DNA of 57,314 bases from UBA6183 sp046314755 (GCA_046314755.1 JBKDBG010000105.1:1-57314), one strand, 5' to 3'; counted from the first letter of the stretch, positions 1-9,377 are shown. Numbers and translations: made by a program. Notes: generated by a model from the sequence alone, not told the origin.

Positions 1-208
1 GCATAATGGGTGAAAAACGGGCAATAGCACCACTGCGCAAGTAATCACCATAACTGAAACCTCCCGGTAAAAATACTAAATCACAACCCTGTAAGTCGGT
101 GTCTTTGTGCCAAAGCTCAACGGTTTCGCAGCCAAACATATTTTTAAATGCAAATACTGCATCTTTATCGCAATTGGATCCGGGAAAAATAACAACGCCA
201 ACTTTCAT
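1..208 (-). CDS. purQ: Phosphoribosylformylglycinamidine synthase subunit PurQ (partial, N-terminus only)
   Basis: The first 69 codons of a gene that runs off the left edge of the window. The translation starts MKVGVVIFPGSNCDKD and contains FLPGGFSYGDYLRSG, the N-terminal strand and the loop preceding the nucleophile region of the class I glutamine amidotransferase domain of PurQ. PurQ supplies ammonia from glutamine for the fourth step of de novo purine synthesis (FGAR to FGAM) together with PurL and PurS. The catalytic Cys and His/Glu lie outside the window. A TAnnTTTG promoter box lies 31 bp upstream. Naming is confident; completeness of the gene cannot be judged. Confidence 0.93.
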   Translation of the reverse strand, partial: MKVGVVIFPGSNCDKDAVFAFKNMFGCETVELWHKDTDLQGCDLVFLPGGFSYGDYLRSGAIARFSPIM

Positions 209-238
209 GATGTGGAAGTGATTTTTAATTAACTGATG

Positions 239-246
239 CAAATGTA
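239..246 (-). promoter_or_regulatory. -7 promoter box upstream of purQ
   Basis: Reads TACATTTG on the minus strand, an exact match to the Bacteroidota housekeeping -7 element TAnnTTTG, 31 bp before the purQ start. No clear TTG -33 element at the ideal distance. Confidence 0.45.
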
Positions 247-345
247 GTTGAATTGCCACGTGCACACAAATCAAAAAAGTGAAAAATATAGCGGCTTGGT
301 TTAAAAGCCTTACCCATCAAACATACGCAGCTCCAATAATTGTTT

Positions 346-353
346 TACCTTTG
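346..353 (+). promoter_or_regulatory. -7 promoter box for the 358-1772 gene pair
   Basis: TACCTTTG, an exact TAnnTTTG match. It ends only 4 bp before the ATG at 358, so transcription should begin at or next to the start codon. It also argues against the longer TTG-initiated reading from 340, which would run through the promoter. Confidence 0.45.
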
Positions 354-357
354 GTGC

Positions 358-807
358 ATGATGAATTTATATGCCATTGAAACAGAACTAAATGGCAAGC
401 TAGAAACGTTGCTCACCTTGTTTGACGGACCAACTATGGCTGAATTGAAAAACAACAAAGCCATACTGGGCATGCTCAAGAATCCGCAAGATTCTATTGT
501 GCATCATAACATTAATTACAATCCGGAGTTTGTTGATTTGTTTCATAAAACCATGTTGTTTTTTGCTGAAATGGCCACGGGCAGTAACCCCATTACAACC
601 AATGGGTTTATGTATGTTATTGATGAGCGATGCACCAATCCTGAATCACCTGAGCAAAAGGATATCATAGGTTCGTTTGAAGTACGTGCCGGACAAGTAT
701 TAAAAGAAACCTATCAGCCCAATAAACATTATCAGTTTATTAGTGATGACGGCTTATTTAAATTGCCTTTACAAATTGAAAAAGTTTTATTTTTAGCTTT
801 GGTATAA
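358..807 (+). CDS. Hypothetical protein coupled to a methyltransferase
   Basis: A protein of about 149 residues that I do not recognise. Two consecutive ATGs (358 and 361) are possible starts; a TTG-started extension from 340 is unlikely because it overlaps a promoter-like box. No signal peptide or membrane segment is evident, so it is probably cytoplasmic. Its stop codon TAA shares one base with the ATG of the following methyltransferase (TAATG), which suggests translational coupling and a joint function. No catalytic motif is visible. Confidence 0.75.
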   Translation: MMNLYAIETELNGKLETLLTLFDGPTMAELKNNKAILGMLKNPQDSIVHHNINYNPEFVDLFHKTMLFFAEMATGSNPITTNGFMYVIDERCTNPESPEQKDIIGSFEVRAGQVLKETYQPNKHYQFISDDGLFKLPLQIEKVLFLALV

Positions 808-1772
808 TGGGTTTAATACATCTTTCTGATTTTGTTGATTTGTGGTTTAAACTGCAAGAACGTGGAACAGCGTACGCAGCTAAAAAATTTATCAGCACAC
901 CAAGCCAACGTATTCAAAGCACTTGGCAAACCGATGATTTACCCGGAAGCAATTGGTGGCAAGTAGAGGCGGTGCGAAAAAGATGGAACAAAAAAATTAC
1001 CGGCCATGAAGACCTGATTTACCCTGATTATGTAGTAAACAAATGGTTTAATGGTGCCGGTAGGCTAAAAATGTTAAGCATTGGATGCGGCACCGGACAA
1101 AGAGAAATGGAGTTTGCTAAACACGCTTGCTTTGAAAACATTTCGGCATTTGATATTGCTCCAAAAACCATTGCTGAAGCCCAACAAACCGCGTTGCAAA
1201 AAGGATTAACCAATTGCCAATTTTATGTGGGTGATGTGTATCAGGATTTATGGCCTAATGAAGGCTATGATGTGGTTTTGTTTCATTCTTCCTTACACCA
1301 CTTCAAACATATTGATGCGATTTTAGAAAAAGTGAAATCAACACTTAAACCTAACGGATTGCTAATTATTAATGAGTATGTGGGTGCTTCGCGTTTTCAG
1401 TTTACTGCCGAAAGAAAAAGGCAAGTAAATGATGTTTATAAAACGCTTGTTCCATTATCCTATAAAACACGCAAAAACAGCAAAGCCATAAAACACAATG
1501 TTTACTTTCCGGGGCTGCTCCGAATGATTTTATCCGACCCTTCGGAAGCTATTGAATCTGCCAAAATATTACCGTTGTTAAATCAACATTTTACGGTTTT
1601 AGAGCAAAAAAATTATGGGGGCAATTTGCTCACCTTTTTACTCAAAGATATTGCCCACCATTTTAACCATGCCGATGCACAAAGCCTGTTACAGCGCTTG
1701 TTTGAAATAGAAGACCAGTGGTTAGAACAATCACAACAAAGTGATTTTGTTTTTGCCGTTTATAAAAAATAG
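807..1772 (+). CDS. Class I SAM-dependent methyltransferase
   Basis: A 321-residue protein with a Rossmann-fold methyltransferase domain in the middle. Motif I is MLSIGCGTGQRE (about residues 88-99), motif II is the acidic ISAFDIAP strand end, and a later motif is DVVLFHSSLHHFKHID followed by LKPNGLLIINEYVG. This is the layout of the Methyltransf_11/25 type. About 80 residues precede the domain, including a Trp/Arg-rich stretch (SNWWQVEAVRKRWN), and about 120 follow it; these may bind the unknown substrate. It is the second gene of a coupled pair with the unknown gene before it. The fold is clear, the substrate is not. Confidence 0.85.
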   Translation: MGLIHLSDFVDLWFKLQERGTAYAAKKFISTPSQRIQSTWQTDDLPGSNWWQVEAVRKRWNKKITGHEDLIYPDYVVNKWFNGAGRLKMLSIGCGTGQREMEFAKHACFENISAFDIAPKTIAEAQQTALQKGLTNCQFYVGDVYQDLWPNEGYDVVLFHSSLHHFKHIDAILEKVKSTLKPNGLLIINEYVGASRFQFTAERKRQVNDVYKTLVPLSYKTRKNSKAIKHNVYFPGLLRMILSDPSEAIESAKILPLLNQHFTVLEQKNYGGNLLTFLLKDIAHHFNHADAQSLLQRLFEIEDQWLEQSQQSDFVFAVYKK

Positions 1773-1775
1773 CAC

Positions 1776-4700
1776 TTATAATTTACCAGCTACCACACCA
1801 ACTGTTTTATAGGTTTTTACTTCACCTTTAAGGTTAAACACTTCAAAATAAATCACGTAAATTCCAATGGGGGCTTTTTGTCCATCGGCTGTAATGCCAT
1901 CCCACGTAAAGGTTCCTGATGTTCCGAGTATTTCGTTTTTTAACAGTTGTTTTATCGCTCTTCCTCCGGCATCATAAATCCATAAATTAGCGGTGTAGCC
2001 CGGCTCGCGCATGCTATAGTTTATATTCATTACATCATTATAGCCATCGCCATCCGGTGAAAAGGTTTGTGGTTGAAGTTGAATGGCTGTTTCGGCACGT
2101 TCGGTTTGTAAATATTGAGAGTTTTGATAGGTTGGCGTAGCATAACCAACGCTGCTTGCTGCGCTGGTCCAGTTTGTTCTATCGCTGGTGCTTCTGGTAA
2201 AATCAACGCGTTCTAAACTTACCCCATCTTTATCATCCAACAATTCAAAATGCATATCATCATCATACACAAAATCATCCAAAATTTTTCCGGCTGCATT
2301 CAGTAAAATGATTTCACCGGCATCATCACTCATGGTTGGTAATGTTGATTCGATAATATGTTCAGGATACTTGCAAAAATATTGTTGCTGTAAACTTGCT
2401 TTTGACTCGGTAATCACCACATAAGATTTGGGTTTAACCATAAATCCTTGCGCAGCAAATGCAACTAAGTTGTCTAGTTCATTATTATTATTTCTATTCG
2501 CCAATAACAAATTTTTTACATCAATCAGTTTGTTGCTGTTATTGTATAATTCAACAAAATCATAGGCTCCCGTTTTCGCATTAAACAACAATTCGTTAAG
2601 CACCAAATCTCCGCTATCTGCAGCCTCCGGCAAACCAAATTCAGCCGATCTGAAATTTTCAATTGGATTGTTTGCACAATCTTGAACACTATCAACCCGA
2701 ATTTCATAAAGGGTATTCTTGTTTAATTTTTGCGAAAGCAATAAACGCACACTTTTGTATTCATTCGCAACTCCCAAAATTTCATCAATGCCAATATCCG
2801 GTATGATTTGATATTGTAATTTATTTTTGGTAGAAGTTGAATCTAAGGCTTCATCAAAATACAATTGAATGGTGGAACTGTCAACGGTATAGGCACGCAG
2901 TAATTTTGGTGCAGTTTCATCTCTGTTCAATCCTCGAACGCTATTGGGTTTTGCCGGTGTGCCTCCTTTAACATTGGTGCATGCCTTCCAATTGTTTGCT
3001 CCACCACAAGGGTTTTGTACATCAACCATTTCTAAACTCCAACCTCCATTCTTTTTCACCCCATCTTTATACCAATCAGAAGCGTAAGTTACGGTATGTA
3101 TCACTTGTTTGTTGGGGTTGAATAAAGTTAATACATCTCCATCATTACCTAAGGAAGGAAAATTACCTACGCCAATCACCGATAATCCATTAAATCGGTT
3201 AAGTTGATTTGAAGCAGTAATAATCACAAATGAATCAGGTGCTAAAATATAATCAGGTAAAATACAGCTGCTCGTAGCATCAGCCAATTCCCAGTTTTTG
3301 AGTGAAATGATGTTTGAACTTCTATTGTATAATTCAATGTACTCAGCGTTGGGTAATCGTTGCGCGGGATCCGGGTCGGCCATAATTTCATGAATCACCA
3401 CATCAAATTGTTTTGCCTGATCAGGAATAATATAGGTGAAATTGGTTTGAATAGAAGTGTCATTCCCGCTGCAATCGGTAAGCGGATTGATTTGTAACGT
3501 ATAATTCGTTTTGTTTTGTAATGCACTTAATAGTTGCAGCACCAAAGTATCTCTTCCGTTAAATTGTTTTAAGCCAATACCAATGTTTGGATTTAAGGTA
3601 ATGTTTGTATTGTTTATTGTTGTGCTTGATAGATTTTCATTAAACACCAATTGAATAGAAAATTCATCTAAGGGAATAACACTTACTAATCCGGGTTTTT
3701 GTGTATCGGGTGTTTTACTCCAGTTGCTGTTTACTTGTCCGGGTGTGCCTCCGCTTGGGTGGTTTGATGCGGCATAAACACCAATTGATTTACAAATTTG
3801 TTTGGGGTTAATCAACTCAATACTCCAACCTCCGTCATCTTTATTGGCATCATTATACCAAGCTAAGGTGTAAGTAAAAGCATGTACCGTTACTCCTGAT
3901 TTATGTTGAATAATAATTTGGTCTGATGTGTTATTTAAGGAAGGCAAACTACTTACGGGAGCAACTCTTCCAAACGGTTCAAACAAAGCTAACTGTGATG
4001 CCGCGCAAACAATTACAAAACTATCGGGAGGTAAAATAACCGCAGGTAATGAAACCGGTGTGCCTCCATCACTTATTGTAAAATCGCCCAGGTTGATGGG
4101 TATATTGCTGTTGTTGTACAACTCCACAAACTCTTGTTCAGGCAAATCAATAACCGGAGTTGGGTCCGGAAAAAATTCGCTGATGAGTAAATCATAAACT
4201 TCCGGTTGGTAATAAAAAAGTGAGGTGGTGTAAATTTCCATCTCATTGCCCGAGGTGTCTAAAATTTGTTCAGCTGAAAAGGAGTAGTTTGTTTTGGGTG
4301 TGAAGGGTTGATTAAAAGTTAACGTTACAATTTTGTTGTTGCTTAACGTGACTGAATTAATGCCGCCTGAGTTGGGTGTTAATGCATAGTTTAAGGGTTG
4401 TTTTGCCGAGTTTTCATTAATGACCTCATTAAAATAAATCAGGAGTTGGTTATTGCCATTTATTACTACGCTGTCAATTCTTGGAGGTATGGTATCTTTT
4501 CGGGGTTTACCTGCAAACACATCATCTAAATAAAACGCTTGATTGTTTCCTGCTGTATATCTCATCCACCAACCCAAATAAGCGCTTGATGTAATGTTGT
4601 TATCGAAAGCACTTCCTTCTTCCACATAATTAAACCCTCCGCTGGTATCCGAAAGTAATTTCCAATTTCCTGCTGCATCACGGGTTACTTTAATACGCAC

Positions 4701-5150
4701 CGTGTTTGAGGTTTTACTTACCGTGCCAGGTCTGCCTGCTATGATTCGGGTTCTTACATTCCCGTTTTGTCGGTACAAGGTAATGCTGTCGGTATTGCCG
4801 GTAACCCCGCCCAATTGTACGTAATAACCATTTAACGAGCCGGTTAAATTGGCCATATCACTTACCAAATAAAAACGCGAAAAATTTTGTGTACTCGGAC
4901 TAAGGGTAAAGCGGGTTAAAAATGTCCATTCATTACTGTCGAGGTTACTGTGGGCTGTGGCTAAAAAGGCATCTTTGGCAACGGTGCCTTTTAGGCGCAA
5001 TTGTCCTGATTGGATTTGAAACAAGGAATCGTCACCTATCCAAGCGGGGTTTGTGGTAAAATTTCCATCATCAAAGAAATCAGTAACTTGTGCATGAATG
5101 CTACTGCCGGTTATGAGCAGAAGCAACGCCAAAAGCGTATTTCTCATCAT
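1776..5150 (-). CDS. Giant secreted protein with lamin-tail and Ig-like domains and FlgD-like C-terminus
   Basis: A 1124-residue protein with a signal peptide (MMRNTLLALLLLITGSSIHAQ). After an N-terminal lectin/laminin-G-like beta region (about 25-215) come alternating modules: SbsA-type Ig-like segments (about 220-310, 490-580, 755-840) and lamin tail domains, recognisable by the recurring pattern EFVELYNNS / EYIELYNRS / DFVELYNNS followed by a PDSFVIV- or PKSYVVIT-type strand. The C-terminus has FSPDGDGYNDV, then a FlgD-type Ig-like fold with LWIYDAGGRAIK and APIGIYVIYFEV. Such C-termini are typical of Bacteroidota cell-surface proteins and fit export by the T9SS, although the tail is not a textbook sorting domain. 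A role in adhesion or surface display is inferred. Confidence 0.85.
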   Translation of the reverse strand: MMRNTLLALLLLITGSSIHAQVTDFFDDGNFTTNPAWIGDDSLFQIQSGQLRLKGTVAKDAFLATAHSNLDSNEWTFLTRFTLSPSTQNFSRFYLVSDMANLTGSLNGYYVQLGGVTGNTDSITLYRQNGNVRTRIIAGRPGTVSKTSNTVRIKVTRDAAGNWKLLSDTSGGFNYVEEGSAFDNNITSSAYLGWWMRYTAGNNQAFYLDDVFAGKPRKDTIPPRIDSVVINGNNQLLIYFNEVINENSAKQPLNYALTPNSGGINSVTLSNNKIVTLTFNQPFTPKTNYSFSAEQILDTSGNEMEIYTTSLFYYQPEVYDLLISEFFPDPTPVIDLPEQEFVELYNNSNIPINLGDFTISDGGTPVSLPAVILPPDSFVIVCAASQLALFEPFGRVAPVSSLPSLNNTSDQIIIQHKSGVTVHAFTYTLAWYNDANKDDGGWSIELINPKQICKSIGVYAASNHPSGGTPGQVNSNWSKTPDTQKPGLVSVIPLDEFSIQLVFNENLSSTTINNTNITLNPNIGIGLKQFNGRDTLVLQLLSALQNKTNYTLQINPLTDCSGNDTSIQTNFTYIIPDQAKQFDVVIHEIMADPDPAQRLPNAEYIELYNRSSNIISLKNWELADATSSCILPDYILAPDSFVIITASNQLNRFNGLSVIGVGNFPSLGNDGDVLTLFNPNKQVIHTVTYASDWYKDGVKKNGGWSLEMVDVQNPCGGANNWKACTNVKGGTPAKPNSVRGLNRDETAPKLLRAYTVDSSTIQLYFDEALDSTSTKNKLQYQIIPDIGIDEILGVANEYKSVRLLLSQKLNKNTLYEIRVDSVQDCANNPIENFRSAEFGLPEAADSGDLVLNELLFNAKTGAYDFVELYNNSNKLIDVKNLLLANRNNNNELDNLVAFAAQGFMVKPKSYVVITESKASLQQQYFCKYPEHIIESTLPTMSDDAGEIILLNAAGKILDDFVYDDDMHFELLDDKDGVSLERVDFTRSTSDRTNWTSAASSVGYATPTYQNSQYLQTERAETAIQLQPQTFSPDGDGYNDVMNINYSMREPGYTANLWIYDAGGRAIKQLLKNEILGTSGTFTWDGITADGQKAPIGIYVIYFEVFNLKGEVKTYKTVGVVAGKL

Positions 5151-5165
5151 AGTTTAAAAGTAGTA

Positions 5166-5173
5166 CAAATTTA
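5166..5173 (-). promoter_or_regulatory. -7 promoter box for the lamin-tail protein gene
   Basis: TAAATTTG on the minus strand, exact TAnnTTTG, 15 bp before the start codon at 5150. Confidence 0.45.
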
Positions 5174-5213
5174 ACAAACCAATATAACGGAATTATGATT
5201 TATTTTGAAACTT

Positions 5214-5579
5214 ATGGAAGCGGTGAAATTTGAGTTGGACGAAACCACCAAAATGAAGTGGTATAAAATTGTATTTCAAATCAAAAAACAATTTGGGAAA
5301 AAGCCTGATATGAATGGGCTGTTGTTTTTAATTGGTATGCGCGAGTTGGGTACTTCACGTAACTTAGGCAAGGAAGAAAAAATGGATTTATTTCATGTGG
5401 CTACCTGTAAGCTGTTAAGTTACGAAGGTTACTATAAGTTTGATTATACTGATCCCGAAGGATGGCCGCATTATACTTTGGTTCAAAAACCTCCGTTTAC
5501 TGATTTAATGAGTCAAGAAATGTTGTTGCGTAAATTGGTGGTAAAGTATTTTGATGAGTTTGATTTGTACGAAGATTAA
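5214..5579 (+). CDS. Conserved hypothetical protein (small, cytoplasmic)
   Basis: A 121-residue protein starting MEAVKFELDETTKMKW. A TTG three codons upstream would also be in frame, but the ATG at 5214 gives the more natural start. There is no signal peptide or membrane segment; the sequence is highly charged and probably a compact alpha/beta protein. I believe similar small proteins occur across Bacteroidota next to unrelated genes, but I know no function. It lies 9 bp upstream of the cyclophilin gene, so the two are likely co-transcribed. Confidence 0.75.
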   Translation: MEAVKFELDETTKMKWYKIVFQIKKQFGKKPDMNGLLFLIGMRELGTSRNLGKEEKMDLFHVATCKLLSYEGYYKFDYTDPEGWPHYTLVQKPPFTDLMSQEMLLRKLVVKYFDEFDLYED

Positions 5580-5588
5580 TAAGCATTT

Positions 5589-6413
5589 ATGAAGCGATTA
5601 AAAATAAATATTTGGTTGATGGCTGTGGTTGTTTTGGTTTGTGTGAGTGCACAATTATCACCTCCTAAAACCAAGCCTACTTATGTTGATATGATTACGC
5701 GTTTTGGAACGATGCGTGTTTTGCTATATGATGAAACCCCATTGCACAAAGCCAATTTTTTAAAGTTGGTACGTGAAGGTTTTTATGATAGTTTAACGTT
5801 TCATCGCACGATGAAAGATTACACCATACAAGGCGGTGATCCTAAAACTAAATTTGCAACCGAAGACAGTGTGGTGGGTGATGGGGATTTGGGTTACACC
5901 ATTCCGGCTGAATTTCGCCCGAACCTAATACATAAAAAAGGGGCATTGGCCGCTGCCAGGAATGTAAATGCCGATTTTGCTTCCAATGCCAGTCAGTTTT
6001 ACATTGTGAAAGGCCGTACCTTTGAACCCCAGGAATTAAAGCGAATTGAAAATTTGAGAAATCAAATGATAAAATCAAACATGTTATACGCCATAACTAA
6101 TGCCGATTCAACCAAAGCAAGAATGAATGATTTTACTTTGCGTGGCGACAAAGAAGGTTTGCGCAAATACCTGTCATCGTTTCAAACGTATGTTGATAGC
6201 ATGTACAATCTTCGCGGAGAATATAAATTTACCAAAGAACAAATTCTCACCTACACATCCATTGGAGGTATTCCTCAGTTGGATAGCGGATATACCGTGT
6301 TTGGTGAGGTAATTAGCGGGTTAAATATTATTGACTCTATCATCAATCAACCCACAACAAAATCAAACCGCCCTGTGAATGATATAAGAATGAAAATTAG
6401 AATAGTGAAATAA
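5589..6413 (+). CDS. Secreted cyclophilin-type peptidyl-prolyl cis-trans isomerase
   Basis: 274 residues with an N-terminal hydrophobic signal segment (MKRLKINIWLMAVVVLVCVSAQ), so it acts in the periplasm. The cyclophilin core is recognisable by FGTMRVLLYDETPLHKANFLKLV, the active-site strand FYDSLTFHRTMKDYTIQGGDP (containing the catalytic-Arg motif FHR) and ASQFYIVKG, then YTVFGEVISGLNIIDSI. Between the last two motifs there is an insertion of roughly 75 charged residues absent from classical cyclophilins. The family catalyses proline isomerisation during protein folding. It sits between a small conserved gene and the DUF5686 outer-membrane protein, and may assist folding of secreted proteins. 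Confidence 0.92.
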   Translation: MKRLKINIWLMAVVVLVCVSAQLSPPKTKPTYVDMITRFGTMRVLLYDETPLHKANFLKLVREGFYDSLTFHRTMKDYTIQGGDPKTKFATEDSVVGDGDLGYTIPAEFRPNLIHKKGALAAARNVNADFASNASQFYIVKGRTFEPQELKRIENLRNQMIKSNMLYAITNADSTKARMNDFTLRGDKEGLRKYLSSFQTYVDSMYNLRGEYKFTKEQILTYTSIGGIPQLDSGYTVFGEVISGLNIIDSIINQPTTKSNRPVNDIRMKIRIVK

Positions 6414-6431
6414 ACAGGAGATTTGCCCCAC

Positions 6432-8960
6432 ATGAATAAGATTGTTTGTGTAATGCTTTTAGCATTTGCTTTTCCTTTTATGCTTAAGGCACAACAAACC
6501 GTGGTAAAAGGAAAAATAACCGAACGTGGTAAGAATGAACCCATGCCTTTTGTGAGCGTGGCGTTTAAAGGTACTACCATAGGAACCACTACCGATTTTG
6601 ATGGAAATTATGAATTAAAAACTACCCAGCCGGTTGATTCGGTTGTGTTTTCGTTTATTGGTTTCGTTACCCAAACCAAAAAAATAAAGCGTGGTGAAGT
6701 AAACGTGTTTGAAGTGAGAATGGAACCGGAGGCAAGAACCATGAAAGAGGCAGTTATTCGTCCGCGACAAAACCCTGCCATTCCCATTATGAACAAAGCT
6801 ATTGCCATGCGCAAGGCTAATAATTTTGCTAATCTTACCGCATACGAGTTTGATAGTTACAATAAAACAGATGTATCACTCAACAATATTTCCGATAAAT
6901 TAAAAAACAACAAACTGCTTAAGCCCTTAAAACCGTTGTTTGACACCACCAACCAAATGCGGAATGAAGATGGAAAATACATTGTTCCCATTTTTATCAG
7001 CGAAACCCAATCAAGGTATTTTTACCATGCCAATCCTGCAAAAAGCAAAGAAATAATTAAGGCGAATAACTTAATTGGTTTTGGTGTGAAAGAAGGAAGT
7101 TATGTGGTTGATTTATTAGGTTCATCACTGATTCAATTTAACTTTAACGACAACTGGATGCGCTTTTTGGCCAAAGATTTTATTTCGCCAATTGCTGCCA
7201 ATGCCCAAAACTATTACTTCTATACCCTGCGCGATTCGGTTGATATTGACGGATTGAAATGTTATGAAATAAAATTTGAGTTAAGGCGTCCATCTGATTT
7301 AGGTTTTAATGGAACCGTTTGGGTAGCCGACAGTTCTTTTGCCATCAGGCGAATTATTGCCGAAATATCATCAACAGCAAACCTAAATTTTATTGAGCGT
7401 TTAAAGTTGCAGCAAGAGCAATTGCCTACTTCGGCCGGCCCGTGGATTCCGGTAAAAACGCGTGTGATTGTAGAATTGGCCAGAGTAACAGATAACACTA
7501 CCGGATTTGTAGCCAAAATGTATAGGGCAAACAACAATGTGTTGGTGAACAAACTTAAGCCTGATGGTTTTTTTGATGTGGCCATTGAACGCGAAGCTTA
7601 TGATTTGGAAAAGGACAGTGCATTTTGGCAAAGTGTTCGTCCGGAGCAATTAACAGCGGTAGACCAACAAATGTATAACATGATTGATTCGGTGAAAAAT
7701 TTACCCGTGGTAAAAACCTACACCGAAGTTATTCGTGTAATTACAGAAGGATTTTATCAAACGGATAAAATTGAGTTTGGTCCGTATATTTATATCGCCA
7801 ACTACAATAAGGTTGAAGGCTTACGTTTACGTGCAGGTTTTCGCACTTCGCAAAAGTTTAGTCAAACCTGGTTTTACAATGGTTATTTGGCTTATGGTTT
7901 TGCTGATGATAAAATAAAATATGGTTTTGGTGTAGATTACATCATCAACCCTAAACGTTGGACAACCCTTGGTATGTCTTACAAAAATGATTACGATATT
8001 TTAGGTGTTACCGATCCTTCATCGTCACCCATTCAGGGTTTTGGCTCAGGTGGCGGGTATACCTTAGCTACCTTAAACATGGGTGCTGCCAACTCACGCA
8101 TCAATCAAACCATTGATTATCGCCTCACTTTTTTAAAACAAATTCATAGAGATTGGACAGTTAGGTTAACGGCACAAAACACCTATTTTAAACCTTTAGG
8201 CGATTTTTACTTTGCCTACAAATTGGATGAAACACAACCCGAAACAGCTTCTAACCTAAGCCACGATTTTAGTTACACGGCTGTTGGTGTTGATTTTAGG
8301 TTTGCCTACAAAGAAGTATTAATGCCAAGAGGAATTAGGCGTATGCGTGTAAAGCTGGCAACGGCACCGGTTACAACCATAAGTTACACACGCGGTATAC
8401 AAGGTGCAGCAGGTGGCGATTTTAGTTTTGATAAAATACAAATTAACTTCAACCAACATATTACAACGGGTGTTTTAGGCAATGCCGATTATAACATTAC
8501 AGCCGGAAAAATATATGGCCAATTGCCTTATCCAATGCTTGAAGTAATGCGTGGAAACAACACGGTTATTTATTCCGACAACAATTTTAGTTTAATGAAT
8601 TTGTATGAATTTGTTGCAGATGAATACATGCACTTTTGGTATGTGCAACATTTTGAAGGTTTGTTTTTCAACCGAATTCCGGTGGTAAAAAATTGGAAGC
8701 TGCGCAACTATGCTTTAATTAAAGGTGCTTACGGACATTTAACCAATGAAAACAAAGCGCTTATTCCTCAGCGCAACATTGGCGGAAAAGAGCTGCTTCC
8801 TATTTATGAATTTAAAAACGAACCTTATTTGGAAGTAGGCTACGGCATTGAAAACATTTTTAGGTTTGTAACCTTGGGAGCTGTTCATCGCCTTACCTAT
8901 TTAAACAATAAAGATGTACGCAGTTGGGGCATTAATGTTGGGTTGTTGTTTCAGTTTTAA
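6432..8960 (+). CDS. DUF5686 family outer-membrane protein with CarboxypepD-like N-terminal domain
   Basis: 842 residues from the ATG at 6432 (a TTG nine bases upstream would only add three residues). It has a signal peptide ending in LKAQ, then a carboxypeptidase regulatory-like (CarbopepD_reg_2) beta-sandwich at about 22-105 with the signature PMPFVSVAFKGTTIGTTTDFDGNYEL. The rest matches the DUF5686 family, with a central periplasmic region and a C-terminal series of amphipathic strands ending in Phe (INVGLLFQF), consistent with an outer-membrane beta-barrel. The function of the family is not established. It starts 18 bp after the cyclophilin stop and is probably in the same operon. Confidence 0.88.
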   Translation: MNKIVCVMLLAFAFPFMLKAQQTVVKGKITERGKNEPMPFVSVAFKGTTIGTTTDFDGNYELKTTQPVDSVVFSFIGFVTQTKKIKRGEVNVFEVRMEPEARTMKEAVIRPRQNPAIPIMNKAIAMRKANNFANLTAYEFDSYNKTDVSLNNISDKLKNNKLLKPLKPLFDTTNQMRNEDGKYIVPIFISETQSRYFYHANPAKSKEIIKANNLIGFGVKEGSYVVDLLGSSLIQFNFNDNWMRFLAKDFISPIAANAQNYYFYTLRDSVDIDGLKCYEIKFELRRPSDLGFNGTVWVADSSFAIRRIIAEISSTANLNFIERLKLQQEQLPTSAGPWIPVKTRVIVELARVTDNTTGFVAKMYRANNNVLVNKLKPDGFFDVAIEREAYDLEKDSAFWQSVRPEQLTAVDQQMYNMIDSVKNLPVVKTYTEVIRVITEGFYQTDKIEFGPYIYIANYNKVEGLRLRAGFRTSQKFSQTWFYNGYLAYGFADDKIKYGFGVDYIINPKRWTTLGMSYKNDYDILGVTDPSSSPIQGFGSGGGYTLATLNMGAANSRINQTIDYRLTFLKQIHRDWTVRLTAQNTYFKPLGDFYFAYKLDETQPETASNLSHDFSYTAVGVDFRFAYKEVLMPRGIRRMRVKLATAPVTTISYTRGIQGAAGGDFSFDKIQINFNQHITTGVLGNADYNITAGKIYGQLPYPMLEVMRGNNTVIYSDNNFSLMNLYEFVADEYMHFWYVQHFEGLFFNRIPVVKNWKLRNYALIKGAYGHLTNENKALIPQRNIGGKELLPIYEFKNEPYLEVGYGIENIFRFVTLGAVHRLTYLNNKDVRSWGINVGLLFQF

Positions 8961-8972
8961 TGATTCAGAAGT

Positions 8973-9377
8973 TTAATCTTCACTCATCATTGCTTTCCAA
9001 TAATCTTTACCGTACGATACAAAAATTTCACTTCCTGCTTTAATATTTCTGGTGGCAACAATATAGGGTTTACCTTTTATTACTTCATACTGTGCATTGT
9101 TGCGCAAACCGGTTACACGGCCGGGCCCCGCGGCATCATTGGCATAGCGGCCCAAAGCCCATAAACAATATTCGGCATCAACACAATTTTTATCATTAAT
9201 GTAAAAATAGTAGGCGCCTTTCTCTTTTCCTTTTTTGTTGGCATTTCTTTGTTGGCATTGTTTCCAGGTTAATTTTTCACCTTCATAGGGTGTAATAATT
9301 TCTCCCTTTTTTATATCCTTGGCAACAAACAATCCTTTTCCGGCTTTAGGCAACTGCGATTTTTTTACGTATAACAT
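8973..9377 (-). CDS. SET domain-containing protein (probable protein lysine methyltransferase)
   Basis: A 134-residue, essentially single-domain SET protein. I place the start at the ATG at 9377 because the extra in-frame codons to 9404 carry no domain sequence. Visible SET features are KAGKGLFVAKDIKKGEII near the N-terminus (residues 11-28), GRYANDA (76-82) in the position of the SAM-binding RFxNHxC motif, NNAQY, and AGSEIFVSYGKDYW (114-127) with the catalytic-type Tyr122. The zinc-binding pre/post-SET cysteines of eukaryotic enzymes are absent. Family members transfer methyl groups from SAM to protein lysines; the target here is unknown. It is convergent with the DUF5686 gene. Confidence 0.85.
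   Translation of the reverse strand: MLYVKKSQLPKAGKGLFVAKDIKKGEIITPYEGEKLTWKQCQQRNANKKGKEKGAYYFYINDKNCVDAEYCLWALGRYANDAAGPGRVTGLRNNAQYEVIKGKPYIVATRNIKAGSEIFVSYGKDYWKAMMSED

Noticed and set aside
340..357. TTG start extending the 358 gene
   Set aside because: The extension runs through an exact TAnnTTTG promoter box; ATG at 358/361 is more plausible.
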